From IMG/VR virus record IMGVR_UViG_3300039309_000025, positions 1 through 64,000 of that record: a stretch of 64,000 bases of DNA. One strand, 5' to 3'. The translations under genes and the position numbers were made by a program. The notes beneath the pieces were generated by a model. It searched no databases and was not told the origin of the DNA. It saw only the letters and a program-made list of their open reading frames with translations. Source of the DNA: a virus. Positions 58,058-64,000 of the stretch are shown piece by piece. How positions within the stretch are numbered: the first letter of the stretch is position 1; each line of letters starts with the position of its first letter.

Positions 58058-58381
58058 TTACTGGTTCAGATTACTCGTCGTCGTTTGCGACATATTGGAC
58101 AGGGTTGCAACGTTGTACGACATGGCCCCGACCGGAGCTTTCCCGTAGAAAACGGTGGCTCCACTAGTGGTCGTGGGGAATAGACCGCCTTGCGTCTCGA
58201 CGAGATACCGGAGAAACTCTCCGATGTACGGAGGCAGATTCGGCGGGTCCATGTAGCGGAAGTCACCGGGTTGGGCGATTGGGTTCATCAGAATTTTTTG
58301 CGCCGGTTTAGCGGGGTGTAAAGCATCCCACACCGCTTCGGCCACCACAGCACTCTTGCCCCAGGGGCTATCTTGCTCCAC
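58058..58381 (-). CDS. Portal-fragment chimeric protein
   Basis: This 107-aa protein has residues about 23-63 identical in DNA to part of the portal gene (ending PAKPAQKILMNPIAQPGDFR and onward). The flanking residues differ: N-terminus MEQDSPWGKSAVVAEAVWDALH is close to portal AMAEVVWDAFQ, and C-terminus is a new 40-residue beta/Ser-Thr segment (TQGGLFPTTTSGATVFYGKA). So recombination placed portal sequence in frame inside another gene. It might be a portal-derived assembly factor or decoy. Start is ATG 58381, upstream of which is 58399. Confidence 0.7.
   Translation of the reverse strand: MEQDSPWGKSAVVAEAVWDALHPAKPAQKILMNPIAQPGDFRYMDPPNLPPYIGEFLRYLVETQGGLFPTTTSGATVFYGKAPVGAMSYNVATLSNMSQTTTSNLNQ
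58193..58315. repeat. 123-bp identical repeat, second copy
   Basis: Identical to 48204-48326 (portal). Identity stops sharply at the left side and fades on the right, giving the breakpoints of a duplication. Confidence 0.92.
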
Positions 58382-58398
58382 CGCCTTCTGGACGGTGG

Positions 58399-58599
58399 CT
58401 AGGCGAAAGGGCGGACCAGTACCTCCGCCTTCTGCATATCCACTTTGGGTGCTTCACCACCCATCACGGCAGCAAGGGCGGCGGACTGTCCATCTCGGGC
58501 AATCACAGCCTTGGGGCCAAAGACCAACTTCTCGACGGCCCCTTCTTCGGCTTCTTTCTTGCTCGGCTTCTCGATGATCGCTACTTCAAACAACGGCAT
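58399..58599 (-). CDS. Small conserved phage protein
   Basis: The 66-aa protein has a strong ribosome binding site (AAAGGAG, 7 nt before ATG). Sequence MPLFEVAIIEKPSKKEAEEG...LVFGPKAVIARDGQSAALAAV follows a common small phage pattern ('mplfeVai...pt..e...g..e.lv..p.aviA.d..sA...a'). Function is unknown. Stop is 17 nt upstream of the chimeric gene start. Confidence 0.7.
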   Translation of the reverse strand: MPLFEVAIIEKPSKKEAEEGAVEKLVFGPKAVIARDGQSAALAAVMGGEAPKVDMQKAEVLVRPFA

Positions 58600-58613
58600 T
58601 GCACTTCTCCTTT

Positions 58614-59156
58614 TCAGACTTGATCCTTCATTCTTGCGTTTGGCTCGTATACTAAAGTCTTCTTGGCCCGGTCCATGGCTTCTGCCCAATCTACCCCGTA
58701 ACGTCGCCGGATTCCTTCCGCCCGTTCGCGGAGTTCCGCCTCCTGATCGGTCATGTCCGTGTAGCCGCTTCCATCTCCACCCAGAATCTTAGTCAACCAG
58801 TTGGTCTGGCTCCTGGTGAACTTCTCGAAGGAGAGGGACAGGGAATCCAGGGCGGCGAGTTGCTTGGATGCTTGATCTGTCCGCTCGACACGCCCGCCAA
58901 CAAGACCATCACGAACTAAAGCGAGATTGTCGTTGATCGTTGAAAGATGCGTTCGGGTTATGCCCGCCTGCTCCTGGATGGCTGCGTTCACTTTGCAAAT
59001 CTGGTCGCGGATCTCGGTGAACTCCAGCGATGGCTGGTACACCGTGGGACTGCGCATGACCCTCACGGTGGAGAGTACCATCTTGTAGACGGCCACTACC
59101 ACCGCGATCGCCACGATCCCGTAGCCAATCCACGACATCAAGACTTGCAGCGTCAT
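58614..59156 (-). CDS. Membrane-anchored coiled-coil protein
   Basis: This 180-aa protein has an N-terminal transmembrane helix (WIGYGIVAIAVVVAVYKMVL) followed by a long helical/coiled region (AAIQEQAGITRTHLSTINDN, DQASKQLAALDSLSLSFEKF). The start is fixed by an ATGA overlap with the upstream gene. It could be a holin-like or membrane-adapter protein. It contains palindrome site 17 (59037-59050), read as SPTVYQ. Confidence 0.7.
   Translation of the reverse strand: MTLQVLMSWIGYGIVAIAVVVAVYKMVLSTVRVMRSPTVYQPSLEFTEIRDQICKVNAAIQEQAGITRTHLSTINDNLALVRDGLVGGRVERTDQASKQLAALDSLSLSFEKFTRSQTNWLTKILGGDGSGYTDMTDQEAELRERAEGIRRRYGVDWAEAMDRAKKTLVYEPNARMKDQV
59037..59050 (-). promoter_or_regulatory. Dispersed palindrome site 17
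   Basis: Minus strand GTCCCACGGTGTAC, 13 of 14 match to the GTCCCACGTTGTAC form, in the membrane-anchored protein gene. Confidence 0.65.
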
Positions 59157-59485
59157 TTCGCAACCTTCTTTTTGTGGCTTTTCCTGACCTCGACGAAGTA
59201 ACCTTGGCTCAATAGAAAGTCCGTGCCCGACTTCACATACTGTTGTACGCGGGCCTTGGAGATATCCAGCGCTTGAGTGTACTTCATCCCGATTAAATAA
59301 GCCTTGGTTTCCGGCCACTCCGAACCCTGCAAGAACATAATGGCGGCATTGATCGCAACCTTCAATCGAGTCCGTTTACGATGTGACCAGTCTTCGGGAG
59401 GTTCCGGCGCGCGTTTATAGATACGCGGGTCCGATGCCGTCATACGGCCTTCGCGGATCGCCTTCCTCAGGTCGCGAGGGGTCAT
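59153..59485 (-). CDS. Basic hypothetical protein
   Basis: The 110-aa protein starts at ATG 59485, overlapping the upstream stop by 4 nt (ATGA). It is basic (PRDLRKAIREGRMTAS, KRTRLKVAINAAIMF) with a Lys-rich tail (RKSHKKKVAK), and a region with helix-turn-helix-like spacing (LDISKARVQQYVKSGTDFLL). It may bind DNA. Function unknown. Confidence 0.6.
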   Translation of the reverse strand: MTPRDLRKAIREGRMTASDPRIYKRAPEPPEDWSHRKRTRLKVAINAAIMFLQGSEWPETKAYLIGMKYTQALDISKARVQQYVKSGTDFLLSQGYFVEVRKSHKKKVAK

Positions 59486-59730
59486 TCCAGGATGTCCTCG
59501 GCTCTTTCCAGCCATTCGGGAATCGGTTTGCCGTGGTAGATGAACTCCAAGAAACGAACCGCCATTTCATTGCACGACAGTTCGCTTTGGATGTGGACAA
59601 CGTCGAACACGCTCTCGATGGAGGCGAACCGCTCGATGGCGATGCCGATCTTGTTTGGTCCTTGGCATCCTACTTCATAGCAGAGCCCCAAGGTTTTGAT
59701 GATCTCAAGGGTGAGTTGGAATTTGGTCAT
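59482..59730 (-). CDS. Small hypothetical protein
   Basis: The 82-aa protein starts at ATG 59730; the longer TTG frame to 59751 lacks support. It is mixed alpha/beta with CNEMAVRFLEFIYHGKPIPEWLERAEDIL at its end. It overlaps the upstream 55-aa gene (ATGA) and the downstream gene (ATGA), so it is in a compact coupled run. Unrecognised. Confidence 0.6.
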   Translation of the reverse strand: MTKFQLTLEIIKTLGLCYEVGCQGPNKIGIAIERFASIESVFDVVHIQSELSCNEMAVRFLEFIYHGKPIPEWLERAEDILE

Positions 59731-59894
59731 TGCTTTGGATGCTCCTTCCAATACTTCGCCGTTGCTATAATGGTGTACCCATCTTGGTCTTCGACATTTT
59801 CCCAGCGCCCTGTCGAGATCAAGAACTTCTTCGCCTCATCGTAGGTCATCCCCATTGCTATTTCGAAATCGCTGGGCCTTTGCTCGGGCTTCAT
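59727..59894 (-). CDS. 55-aa small protein
   Basis: The protein starts MKPEQRPSDFEIAMGMTYDE and ends YWKEHPKQ, with a helix-turn-helix-sized acidic/basic pattern. Start codon is within the ParB-like gene stop (ATGA), and its stop is within the next start (ATGA), so translational coupling on both sides supports it. Not recognised. Confidence 0.62.
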   Translation of the reverse strand: MKPEQRPSDFEIAMGMTYDEAKKFLISTGRWENVEDQDGYTIIATAKYWKEHPKQ

Positions 59895-60709
59895 CCCAAC
59901 ACCCCTACCTTCCCATCGCCTTCATACTTTAAGATGATCTCGTCTTCACTGATTTCCTTGACCACCACATTTGTTTCCAGTTGTACCCTGCCCGACTTCC
60001 CTACGACTTTAAGAGCGGCAATCATCCCCGGTTTTGCTGACCACTGCCACGCTGCCTTCGGCCCCTCCATCAACTTCACAACTTCGGCTTCGTCAACCAC
60101 GTCGTTGGTCAAGTAGTCCTGAATTTGGCGCAAAATCATGGCTTTGGTGGGCCGATCGTCGGGCTCCTCGCGTTCGCGGGCCGTCACTCCCCTAGTCGAG
60201 GCTTCCCGCTTGGCCTTCCGTTCCGCCACTTTCTTTTTCTTGGCTTGCTTGGTTTCGCCTCTTCGAATCTCGCCGACCAACGATAAGGAGACGCCAATGT
60301 ACTTGGCGATCTGGGTGTCTTTCCACTCCCCAATCTTCTCGTCGGTTACCGCCAATTCAACGGCGCGTCTTTTGTCGGCATTGGTCAGCCGTGCGCCGTG
60401 ATGGGAGTTTTCCAATAGGGCGTACTTCAGTGCATCGGAGGCGTCCCCATCGTGTATGACGGCGGGGATTTCCAGCTTGTTTTCCTGCCGGTAGGCTTCG
60501 ATGCGATGGAAGCCGTCCGCGACACGGTAGGAGTTGTCTCCGTTACGGAAGATATGAATGGGGTCCATATTCCCGTGCTCCTGAATTAAGGAGCGGTACT
60601 GATGGACCAATCTGGCGTCGAGGGTGATGCGAATTTGGACGGAATTAGTTTCGTCAATTTGCTCGATGGGAACCAGCTTAACGGTTTTCTTGGTGGCAGA
60701 GGGTGTCAT
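59891..60709 (-). CDS. ParB/Srx-fold DNA-binding protein with KorB-like HTH
   Basis: This 272-aa protein has an N-terminal ParB/sulfiredoxin-like domain (residues about 8-100) with the CTP/phosphate motif GFHR at 66-69 (ParB box GERR) and ENSHHG at 100-105 where ParB has its ENxxR box. Residues 107-150 (DKRRAVELAVTDEKIGEWKDTQIAKYIGVSLSLVGEIRR) form a KorB/ParB-like helix-turn-helix. The rest is Lys/Arg-rich linker and a C-terminal beta domain. ParB binds CACGTG-centred parS. Here the ATG follows palindrome site 18 by 7 nt. A CTP-switch sliding clamp or a repressor role is expected. Confidence 0.85.
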   Translation of the reverse strand: MTPSATKKTVKLVPIEQIDETNSVQIRITLDARLVHQYRSLIQEHGNMDPIHIFRNGDNSYRVADGFHRIEAYRQENKLEIPAVIHDGDASDALKYALLENSHHGARLTNADKRRAVELAVTDEKIGEWKDTQIAKYIGVSLSLVGEIRRGETKQAKKKKVAERKAKREASTRGVTAREREEPDDRPTKAMILRQIQDYLTNDVVDEAEVVKLMEGPKAAWQWSAKPGMIAALKVVGKSGRVQLETNVVVKEISEDEIILKYEGDGKVGVLG

Positions 60710-60716
60710 TGTCTTT

Positions 60717-60730
60717 GTCCCACGTTGTAC
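60717..60730 (-). promoter_or_regulatory. Dispersed palindrome site 18 (at ParB-like promoter)
   Basis: Plus strand GTCCCACGTTGTAC, 7 nt upstream of the ParB-like ATG. It overlaps the predicted transcription start, so autoregulation of the ParB-like gene is plausible. Confidence 0.85.
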
Positions 60731-60734
60731 TCGA

Positions 60735-60763
60735 TCTATAGGGTACGCGGAGTCAAGAGTGAA
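60735..60763 (-). promoter_or_regulatory. Candidate promoter of the ParB-like gene
   Basis: TTCACT (60763-60758), 17 nt, TATAGA (60740-60735), then site 18 at 60717-60730 covering the expected start point. The hexamers match consensus at four and five of six positions. Confidence 0.6.
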
Positions 60764-60776
60764 GTCAAGAGGTGTT

Positions 60777-60989
60777 TTAATACCTTCTCAAGACGTTTCC
60801 CTGGATCATCAGTTCAGCCTCCCGTAACACCACGAACCCATGGATTTGCTGAACTTCTTTTTTGGAGTATCCAGAAAGCAGCATGATCTTAGCCGCACGC
60901 ACCCTGGACTCATAGACGGGGTTCGCAGGCTTCGGTCGGCGGTCCTCCACATCATCTTCAATTTGGTGGATCATATAAATGTCGGACAT
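60777..60989 (-). CDS. Small hypothetical protein
   Basis: This 70-aa protein begins MSDIYMIHQIEDDVEDRRP and has a helical C-terminal half (AAKIMLLSGYSKKEVQQIHGFVVLREAELMIQGN) with a turn suggesting helix-turn-helix. The ribosome binding site is weak. Precedes the ParB-like gene. Unrecognised. Confidence 0.5.
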   Translation of the reverse strand: MSDIYMIHQIEDDVEDRRPKPANPVYESRVRAAKIMLLSGYSKKEVQQIHGFVVLREAELMIQGNVLRRY

Positions 60990-61077
60990 AGGATAAGATC
61001 GTTATCCAGAGCCAGAGCCATCGCAATAGCCATGGCCACCGCCATCGCCAGAGCCGTAATCCGGGTCGGAGTTTCAC
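60958..61077 (-). CDS. Possible 39-aa Trp/Arg-rich peptide
   Basis: A GTG frame after AAGGA reads MKLRPGLRLWRWRWPWLLRW, then LWLWITILSYV, so strongly amphipathic. It overlaps the next start by 32 nt. Two other frames here are also protein-like (a Gly/Ser-Asp-rich one without a start, and a hydrophobic ATG frame), so which is used is unclear. Very low confidence. Confidence 0.25.
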   Translation of the reverse strand: MKLRPGLRLWRWRWPWLLRWLWLWITILSYVRHLYDPPN

Positions 61078-61081
61078 GGCC

Positions 61082-61414
61082 TCAGTCCTTCAGCGCCTCG
61101 CGGAGCTTGTCAAGTTCCACTGTGTAGGTCGGTTCTGTGTATTCCCCGCCGTGAATCTTGTACAGAATCCAGACCGACTGGTAGCGCTCATCGGCGTGAA
61201 CCGCATCCAATCTGTTCTTCAAGTCTTCCGCCGCCCGCGCGACGGCGAGCAGGCCTTGCCGCTCTCGTTGGAGTTTCAGGATCTCATCCCGCAGTAGGGG
61301 ATAGCTGCGAAATGCTGCAATGGACCACTTTAAGTCAGCCGATGGCCATTCCTGTGCCACCGCAGCCAGACGCAGTCGGTCCAACTCCGCGATGATCTCG
61401 TTGATGTCAGCCAC
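61082..61414 (-). CDS. Helical hypothetical protein
   Basis: This 110-aa protein starts at GTG with AGGAGG 6-7 nt upstream. It is alpha-helical with repeated Leu/Arg (IIAELDRLRLAAVAQEWPSA, LKLQRERQGLLAVARAAEDL). Unrecognised. A TATA-rich region at about 61450-61470 and a degenerate palindrome (GTCCCAGCGTTGGC) lie upstream, which may be its promoter and operator. Confidence 0.6.
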   Translation of the reverse strand: MADINEIIAELDRLRLAAVAQEWPSADLKWSIAAFRSYPLLRDEILKLQRERQGLLAVARAAEDLKNRLDAVHADERYQSVWILYKIHGGEYTEPTYTVELDKLREALKD

Positions 61415-61497
61415 GTTCTACCTCCTGCCTCAGCACTTGCGCCAACGCTGGGACTTATATACATGATATAGATTGAGATTCAGGGAGTGTTTCAACA

Positions 61498-62604
61498 TCA
61501 ACTTGTAGCCCGCTGTTCTGAGGGGCATAGCCCCGCAAGGCTCATCCCGAGCCTTTTGATGTTTAGTGCCGCGTTGTGATCCCGCCCCAAAGTCAACCCG
61601 CATGAACAGGAATGCACCCGCTCGCTAAGTTCCTTTCGGATGATGACACCACAGCCGCTGCACTTCTGAGATGTCCCCTTCGGGTTGACCGGCACCATCC
61701 ACTTACCAGCGTATTCTGCTTTGTAAGTTACCTGCCAGATCAACAGCCCCCAGGCTGCATCCATGATTGACTTTGCTAACTTGGATCGCACCATATTTCG
61801 GATCTTCAGATCCTCGTGAGCAATTAAATCGTAGTTCGCTACCAGCCACTTGCTGACGTGGTGGATGTAGTTCAACCGCGCACTTGCGGCCCGTTGATGA
61901 GCGCGGCGCAACGCCTCACGCGCACGGAGGCGGTTATGTGACCCGCGCGTCTTGGTTGCTAACGAGCGATTGGCGGAGGCGATCCGATTTTCGTGCTGAC
62001 GTATCCAACGCGGATTCTCAATCTCGGTTCCGTCACTCAGTGTCGCCAGGGTAGTCAGGCCAACATCAATCCCTACCGGGTGCATTACCACGCACTTCTC
62101 TGGGGCGGGGCCGATATCACAGACTACGTTAGCCGTCCATCTCTTGCCATCACGCTTTACCGTGCAGTATTTTGCGCGGCCCCAAATAGGACGCCCACCA
62201 CGCGCCCGAATATCCCCCACGTTCGGTATTTTGATCGAACGCTCGCGGACTACGGGCAAACTGAACCCGAAGGAATCGTACCTGAAACGTGAACGATAAC
62301 GCGGGAACCCCGGCTTCTCGCCAGCCTTGCAACGGCGGTAGAACGCCTTGAATGCCCGGTCAACCCGACGCAACGGGTCACGCTGGATATCACAGGCGAT
62401 CCACTGGAATGCCAGGTCTTTGCGGAGTTCCGTCAACTCCTTCTGCTGGTCATAGTACGTGATCGACTTGTGCTGGAGTTTCCATGCCTCTTTTCGCTCC
62501 TGAATACAGGCGTTCGCAGTCTCGCAGTTATCCTCAAGAATCCGATTCAACTCCGCAACCTGCGTAGCGTTTGGACGAAGACGAAACTGAAAGGTTCTCA
62601 GCAT
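61498..62604 (-). CDS. tnpB: Stand-alone TnpB (orphan OrfB)
   Basis: This 368-aa protein has RuvC residues D180 (VGIDVG), E264 (AHEDLK) and D342 (GRDHNAA), with zinc cysteines at 315, 318, 333 and 335 (CSGCG, CSCG). No tnpA is adjacent, so it is an orphan IS1341-like unit. Its 3' end carries AAGGCTC/GAGCCTT and GGGGC/GCCCC hairpins (about 61508-61560), which may be part of an omega-RNA. It lies between unrelated small phage genes, so it was probably inserted. It differs from the first tnpB. Confidence 0.9.
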   Translation of the reverse strand: MLRTFQFRLRPNATQVAELNRILEDNCETANACIQERKEAWKLQHKSITYYDQQKELTELRKDLAFQWIACDIQRDPLRRVDRAFKAFYRRCKAGEKPGFPRYRSRFRYDSFGFSLPVVRERSIKIPNVGDIRARGGRPIWGRAKYCTVKRDGKRWTANVVCDIGPAPEKCVVMHPVGIDVGLTTLATLSDGTEIENPRWIRQHENRIASANRSLATKTRGSHNRLRAREALRRAHQRAASARLNYIHHVSKWLVANYDLIAHEDLKIRNMVRSKLAKSIMDAAWGLLIWQVTYKAEYAGKWMVPVNPKGTSQKCSGCGVIIRKELSERVHSCSCGLTLGRDHNAALNIKRLGMSLAGLCPSEQRATS

Positions 62605-62627
62605 GTTTCAGCGCACAGGGGAGTCAA

Positions 62628-63035
62628 CTATATAATTCCCTTGACTTTCCTGGGGACCACCCGTCTGACCGGCTTGGATGGATCGGAGATCGGGCCGGAG
62701 ACCATGCGATTGTCGATCTCGGCATTCCCCAGTTTCGGCAGTTCCCCCGTGACTTTCTCGATCGTCTCCGCGATATGCGCCTGAGCTTCGGTTACGGCCA
62801 CCGGAAGGTCCGGTGCCGGGATGTCCCACGGCATCTCCAGATCTTCACCGTCGAATGCCGTCGATTCCACCGGGGTCTCGGCAGGGGAACTCTCCGCAGA
62901 CTTGATTGGCCTTCCGGCTCCCCTCTTCCTTTTTCTGGGGACGTCCCACAGAGGCGACCCGCACTCCGCACAACGTTTCGGAGTTTCCAGGGTAGAGTCG
63001 AAGTCCTCTTCGCAACGAATACAGTGGTAGGTCAT
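62628..63035 (-). CDS. Zinc-ribbon, AT-hook-like protein
   Basis: This 135-aa protein has N-terminal YHCIRCEEDF and RCAECGSPLWD, a Cys4 zinc ribbon, then RKRKRGAGRPIK, an AT-hook-like GRP motif. The rest is acidic and proline-rich (EMPWDIPAPDLPV). Possibly a DNA-binding regulatory or packaging-accessory protein. The end GGIIT-stop (TAG) sequence ATTATATAG matches a motif upstream of the 56083 gene. Confidence 0.7.
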   Translation of the reverse strand: MTYHCIRCEEDFDSTLETPKRCAECGSPLWDVPRKRKRGAGRPIKSAESSPAETPVESTAFDGEDLEMPWDIPAPDLPVAVTEAQAHIAETIEKVTGELPKLGNAEIDNRMVSGPISDPSKPVRRVVPRKVKGII

Positions 63036-63039
63036 TTAC

Positions 63040-63525
63040 TTATGTACCCTCCCTGATTCGCTTGGCGGCTTCCTTCAAGACGTCCCGCCACCCAATGCAG
63101 GAATCTGGTTTATTCCCGGAGACCATCGTGTCTAGAATCTTTGCGCAGCGCTCGGAGATCACTTCACGACCATCAAGCAAAGTGATCCTCTTTTCCGTAA
63201 CCTTCTTAATCATGCGTTTCCTCTTGTTTCCATTGTTCCGCCTCGCCTTCCCGGACGCCCTCTCCACGGTGAGCAACTCGAACTCCTCGGGGGATATGAC
63301 CTTATCGATCTCGACAAATTCGATCGGGCCATCCTCATTATTAATCGACGCTACAAATGGCCAATCGTCAGTGAGTGAGTCCGTCCGAAGTCGATCTCGG
63401 AACCAACAGCAGCCGTCTTCTACTGCGATCTCCAAGTTGAGTTTCGCACCTTCCTCTTGGATTAGATTCCAAAAACGCGCCACGCGCTTAGCGCATTCAT
63501 CAGTCGCTATTCTGATCGATTTCAT
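63040..63525 (-). CDS. Hypothetical protein
   Basis: This 161-aa protein has AGGAGGACCAATC before the ATG. It is alpha/beta with a basic central segment (SGKARRNNGNKRKRMIKKVTE) and 'LLDGREVISERCAKILDTMV'. Possible nucleic-acid binding. Unrecognised. It starts within the end of the upstream gene (26-nt overlap). Confidence 0.6.
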   Translation of the reverse strand: MKSIRIATDECAKRVARFWNLIQEEGAKLNLEIAVEDGCCWFRDRLRTDSLTDDWPFVASINNEDGPIEFVEIDKVISPEEFELLTVERASGKARRNNGNKRKRMIKKVTEKRITLLDGREVISERCAKILDTMVSGNKPDSCIGWRDVLKEAAKRIREGT

Positions 63526-63982
63526 GATTGGTCCTCCTAGGAGCCTCGATCATCTTGAACTTGGTCTCGGTCAGCCATTGGTACAACGTGGTACCGGAAG
63601 CGTTGACCACACGGTAGGGCAAATACACCTCAGCGGCGGAAACCATCGAGGTTTGGATCATGGCGTTCTGCGCCTGCACCCACCTCAATAATTGCCTCCA
63701 GGCAATTCGCTCGGCGTCGCGCATGGCTTTCTCGCGGAAGTCCGCACGGGGCCGCTTGGCTCTGGCTTCGAGCAGCCGGAAGACCGGCTCGATCCTGACC
63801 GGCATGTCGAACAGAACATCCTTCTCGCCGATGCGCATCACCCACCGCAGGCCGGAAACCCTGCCGTCTTTGTAATCCGTGTTGACCGCCGTTGCCCCGG
63901 AACTCACCAGTTCGCCCACAATCTCACTGACTGTCCGCTGAACGGAGACGCCGGTGGTTTCCATGAAAATCGCTTTGCTCAT
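63500..63982 (-). CDS. Conserved phage protein of unknown function
   Basis: This 160-aa protein contains 'FDMPVRIEPVFRLLEARAKRPRADFREKAMRDAERIAWRQLLRWVQAQNAMIQ', a pattern seen across many phages ('mPvri..vf.ll.....r......aervAWRqLlrWvqaqlali'), followed by VYLPYRVV. The role is unknown. Palindrome site 19 (63581-63594) lies within it, read as TTLY. Upstream partial gene overlaps its ATG (ATGA). Confidence 0.7.
   Translation of the reverse strand: MSKAIFMETTGVSVQRTVSEIVGELVSSGATAVNTDYKDGRVSGLRWVMRIGEKDVLFDMPVRIEPVFRLLEARAKRPRADFREKAMRDAERIAWRQLLRWVQAQNAMIQTSMVSAAEVYLPYRVVNASGTTLYQWLTETKFKMIEAPRRTNHEIDQNSD
63581..63594 (-). promoter_or_regulatory. Dispersed palindrome site 19
   Basis: Minus strand GTACCACGTTGTAC, 13 of 14 to the common form, inside the gene at 63500-63982. 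Confidence 0.65.
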
Positions 63983-64000
63983 TTGGGGTCTTCCACTGGG
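63979..64000 (-). CDS. Partial CDS, C-terminal end
   Basis: The window ends in a frame ending ...PVEDPK-stop, where TGA is within the ATGA of the next gene. It is therefore probably the end of a gene in the same operon. Only seven codons are visible. Confidence 0.45.

Noticed and set aside
1-64000. tRNA or rRNA genes
   Set aside because: I saw no cloverleaf with TTCRA-type arms or conserved rRNA segments; a full scan would need a program.

Overview
This window is most of the structural half of a large tailed bacteriophage (or prophage) genome. Terminase, portal, scaffold, HK97-type capsid, several tail-connector-like proteins, a nozzle-like protein, internal-virion-like proteins and several fibre/spike proteins are all present. 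No tail tube, tape measure, DNA polymerase or lysis genes are visible, so I read it as a podovirus-like particle whose replication genes lie outside the window. The host is probably Acidobacteriota. This is inference: a high-GC stand-alone ClpC N-domain gene looks like those of Terriglobia, and many secreted proteins end their signal peptide in 'A-Q'.

Layout. 1-1645 is an IS200/IS605-type insertion (tnpA + tnpB). 1653-3240 is a compact plus-strand operon (HNH-like nuclease, RusA-like resolvase, small unknowns) that converges on everything else. From 3188 to 64000 nearly every gene is on the minus strand. Read in transcription direction (right to left) this gives: small proteins, a stand-alone tnpB, a ParB-like protein, accessory proteins, terminase small and large subunits, a proteasome-like Ntn hydrolase next to a Clp N-domain protein, portal, tiny basic peptides, scaffold, capsid, capsid-adjacent structural proteins, secreted fibre-like proteins, a glycosyltransferase/methyltransferase/phosphatase cluster, three adaptor-like proteins, two secreted beta-helix spikes, a 1682-aa nozzle-like protein, a collar-type fibre and three large internal-virion-like proteins. 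Plus-strand exceptions are two homing-type nuclease genes (10046, 44559) and one Phd/YefM-like gene (47236).

Main discoveries. (1) A 14-bp palindrome, consensus GTCCCACGTGGGAC, occurs at least 19 times across the 64 kb, in genes in all three reading frames, over start codons and at promoters. It has the same CACGTG centre as bacterial parS, and one copy sits at the predicted transcription start of a phage ParB-like gene. It looks like a genome-wide binding-site system. (2) The major capsid gene is split by two related, ORF-less group I introns, 254 and 235 nt. P1, P7 and P10 pairings fix the splice sites and restore one open frame from a good ribosome binding site. (3) Six or seven putative fibre/spike/accessory virion proteins carry Sec-type signal peptides, which is unusual for phage structural proteins. 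(4) Five promoters place the start codon 6-7 nt after the -10 box, predicting leaderless mRNAs. (5) A 123-bp piece of the portal gene is copied, in frame, into a small gene 10 kb away.
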